64,000 nucleotides of DNA from Pseudomonadales bacterium (GTDB lineage Bacteria; Pseudomonadota; Gammaproteobacteria; Pseudomonadales; Halieaceae). The notes beneath the pieces are model-generated. The model did no database searches and was not told the origin of the DNA. It saw only the letters and a list, made by a program, of their open reading frames with translations. The translations under genes were made by a program, and so were the position numbers. Shown here piece by piece: positions 62,085-64,000 of the stretch. The stretch lies in the NCBI GenBank assembly GCA_024234815.1, contig JACKNO010000001.1, positions 372,001 through 436,000 of the forward strand, in the 5' to 3' direction. Positions within the stretch are counted from its first letter, which is position 1. Each line of letters starts with the position of its first letter.

Positions 62085-62891
62085 TCAAAAGCCGAAAACT
62101 TTGGCAAAGAGTGTGGGATAGGTATCTGGCAGCAGGCGCGCAAGCCAGTCCACGCTGGAGGAGCGATAGCCGGTGACCACCCGGCGCTTACCGCGACGAA
62201 TGCCGCTGATGATGTCGGCGGCGCAGTGCTCCGGCGAGGTGCGCAGGGTGCGCTTGTTCACCGCGTCCATCCGCGCTTCCATCTCACCCGCCGTGGCACA
62301 GCGGCGGCTGGCCCTGTCGATGTTGGTACGAATGCCTCCGGGGTGAACGCACACCGCCCTTACCCCTGTCCCTTCCAGCTCGGACCAGAGACTTTCGGTC
62401 ATTCCCCGCACGGCGAATTTGGCAATGTTGTAGCTGCTCAGAGCGGGCATGCCCATGAGACCGGCGATACTTGAAATATTGACGATGCAGCCCTCGCGCT
62501 GGGACAGCATGATTGGCAGAAAAGCCTTGGTACAGTAAATCACGCTCCACAGATCCAGGTCGATCAGCCACTGCATCTCGTCCAGGCTCTGGTGCTCAAA
62601 GCTGCCCAGCAGGGCGCTGCCGGCGTTATTGATTAGCAGGTGCGCGCCTCCGAACTCGCCGCGGACGGCCTCCGCATGGGCGAATACGGCCGCCTGCGAC
62701 GTCACGTCCAGGTTATAGCTCCTGACACTTGTCCCCGGGGGTAGCAGCTGAACGGTCTTGCCCAGTGCCGCCTCGTCTATGTCGGAGATCGCCAGGCGGG
62801 CGCCCTCCCTGGCGAGGCCTACGGTCAATGCCTGCCCGATACCAGAGCCCGCCCCGGTAATGACTGCGACCTTATCGGTGAAATTGTGCAT
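62085..62891 (-). CDS. Short-chain dehydrogenase/reductase (SDR-C), duplicate of SDR-A
   Basis: The 268-residue SDR has VITGAGSGIGQALT, NNAGSALLGSFEHQSLDEM, NISSIAG, Y-x-x-x-K in SYNIAKFAV and HPGGIRT. It shares long identical stretches with SDR-A (TKAFLPIMLSQREGCIVN; TGVRAVCVHPGGIRT). It is the first gene of the cluster, divergent from the AraC-type regulator. Confidence 0.9.
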   Translation of the reverse strand: MHNFTDKVAVITGAGSGIGQALTVGLAREGARLAISDIDEAALGKTVQLLPPGTSVRSYNLDVTSQAAVFAHAEAVRGEFGGAHLLINNAGSALLGSFEHQSLDEMQWLIDLDLWSVIYCTKAFLPIMLSQREGCIVNISSIAGLMGMPALSSYNIAKFAVRGMTESLWSELEGTGVRAVCVHPGGIRTNIDRASRRCATAGEMEARMDAVNKRTLRTSPEHCAADIISGIRRGKRRVVTGYRSSSVDWLARLLPDTYPTLFAKVFGF

Positions 62892-63071
62892 CGCCCTGTT
62901 CTCCCAATGACGGCAATAACCTCCCTCGCCCGGCGCCGGTGCCCGAAATCGCGGTACGCGACATCGGATTCGGTGTGTCCAGTCTCCGCTCTTTTACAGG
63001 GCGCTATTTACCATTTAGGGCCAAAGTTTTATCTTTTGGGACATCTCGGGGATTCCGCGGGGTGTACGGAG

Positions 63072-64000
63072 ATGGCAACCGGTTCTCACAAAGTGACACA
63101 AGCGCGCGATTCCGCTGCTCAGCGGCGGGCAACTGACGAGCCCGGTGTACCCATCGCGGCGGTGGCCAGTGGACCGCAGTTGCTGCTCGATGCCGGGGTG
63201 GAACCCGCGGGGGTTGCCCTGGCCGCCGGGCTGGACCCGGGCTGGTTCGACGATCCGGCCCTTACGATCAGTCTCGCCCGGATGGGCCACTATCTGCAGG
63301 AGTGTGTGCACGCGACCAGGGACGAAACCTTCGCCCTGCGTCTCGGTCTGGCGGAAGGGGCTGGAGCGCTCTACACCGTTGGCTACCTGGCGCGCCACTC
63401 CACCGACGTGCGCACCGCCTTGTCCACGGTGCAAACCTATGTGCACCACTTCGGCGGCGAACTCACACTGGATCAGGCGCGAGGGAGTGCCTGGTTTGAA
63501 TACCGGTTTCTGTTCCCCGCACTCGATGGCGCCAGCCTGGTCAGCGAGGGCGGCCTGGGGATTGGCGTGGCATTCCTGCGGCAACTGTGCGGGCGCAACT
63601 GGCGGCCCGACGAGATTCGCATTGCCCGCCCCAGACCGGCGCAACCGGCACGCTGGCGGCAGTGCCTGCAGGCCCCGGTTATGTTCGGGTCAGATAGCAA
63701 CCTGGTTGTATTCAAAGCGCGGTGGCTGGACCACCCGGTCGAGCGCGCCGATGCCGAACTGCGGCGTATCATGCAGGCGCAGGTCCTGGCGCTGGAGGCG
63801 GAGCACGGGGCCGATTATCCCTCGCGGGTCTGTTCGGCTCTGCGCGCCTGCCTGCTCACCGGGGATGCATCCGTACGCCAGGTGGCCAGCCGGCTCGCAA
63901 CCAGCCCGCGCACCCTGCGCCGGCGCCTGGCGGCCAGCCGTACGAGTTTCGATGAATTGCGGGACCGGACGCGGCTGGAAACCGCCTGCCACCTGCTGGA
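63072..64000 (+). CDS. AraC-family transcriptional regulator (partial, runs off the window)
   Basis: The 309 residues visible carry an N-terminal ligand-binding domain of the arabinose-binding-like type (VASGPQLLLDAGVEPAGVALAAGLD, then GLAEGAGALYTVGYLARHSTDVRTAL, HHFGGELTLDQA) and the start of a C-terminal AraC helix-turn-helix pair (VRQVASRLATSPRTLRRRLAASRTSFDELRDRTRLETACHLL). No stop is met before base 64000. ATG 63072 follows CGGAG closely. Divergent placement from the SDR/DUF1254 cluster suggests it controls that cluster. Confidence 0.88.
   Translation, partial: MATGSHKVTQARDSAAQRRATDEPGVPIAAVASGPQLLLDAGVEPAGVALAAGLDPGWFDDPALTISLARMGHYLQECVHATRDETFALRLGLAEGAGALYTVGYLARHSTDVRTALSTVQTYVHHFGGELTLDQARGSAWFEYRFLFPALDGASLVSEGGLGIGVAFLRQLCGRNWRPDEIRIARPRPAQPARWRQCLQAPVMFGSDSNLVVFKARWLDHPVERADAELRRIMQAQVLALEAEHGADYPSRVCSALRACLLTGDASVRQVASRLATSPRTLRRRLAASRTSFDELRDRTRLETACHLL

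Noticed and set aside
1..64000. tRNA genes, CRISPR arrays, insertion sequences, prophage or integration sites
   Set aside because: I looked in all gaps and found no cloverleaf-like sequences, spaced repeats, transposase or integrase genes; gene order is that of a conserved chromosomal backbone.

Overview
This window is a GC-rich, densely coded stretch of a gammaproteobacterial chromosome. Gene content and order resemble two housekeeping regions of Pseudomonas: pilT/pilU to rpoH-ftsXEY, and rpmBG-coaBC-algC-argB-crc-spoT-recG. Lineage markers include Crc, the membrane-anchored long form of AlgC, TonB3 beside gshB, SlmA and RubA/RubB-type electron carriers. The loss of several Pseudomonas neighbours (thiSG, dut, phoBR) and the lipid/hydrocarbon-type cluster at the right end suggest a marine relative of the Cellvibrionales/Halieaceae kind. 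That placement is inference from content, not from a tree. I see no tRNA, rRNA, CRISPR array, insertion sequence or prophage, and no gene-free gap longer than 300 bases.

Layout. 1-1863: the tail of ahcY with metF and rsmE (methyl cycle, rRNA methylation). 1879-6227: a membrane-anchored esterase, then gshB-tonB3-yqgE-ruvX. 6224-8440: the retraction ATPases pilU and pilT. 8585-14746: yggS-proC-yggT-metX-metW-DUF4426-rdgB-hemW, tightly packed with several 1-4 base overlaps. 14743-19675: trmB, DUF423, rpoH and ftsX-ftsE-ftsY on the minus strand. 19766-25171: rsmD, coaD, a small membrane protein, mutM, rpmG/rpmB, radC and coaBC. 25265-40616: algC, argB, slmA, DUF4124, pyrE, crc, rph, yicC, gmk, rpoZ, spoT, ridA, an epimerase-like protein and recG. 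40613-54511: DUF1415, a rubredoxin/rubredoxin-reductase fusion, ubiC-ubiA, several small accessory genes, yaaA, a TRAP transporter with a YciA-type thioesterase, uvrD and an acidic SPOR protein. 54585-64000: two small genes, then a seven-gene minus-strand cluster (two DUF1254/DUF1214 proteins, a crotonase, three SDRs, one unknown protein) facing an AraC-type regulator that runs off the window.

The most interesting signal is regulatory. A perfect CIRCE operator (9-9-9, the HrcA site) lies just upstream of rpoH, and a sigma-E-like promoter (GGAACTT, 15-base spacer, TCTAA) has its -10 inside that operator. If real, an envelope-stress promoter for the heat-shock sigma factor would be gated by the HrcA repressor. 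The second notable item is the uncharacterised right-end catabolic-looking cluster with its tandem and duplicated paralogues.
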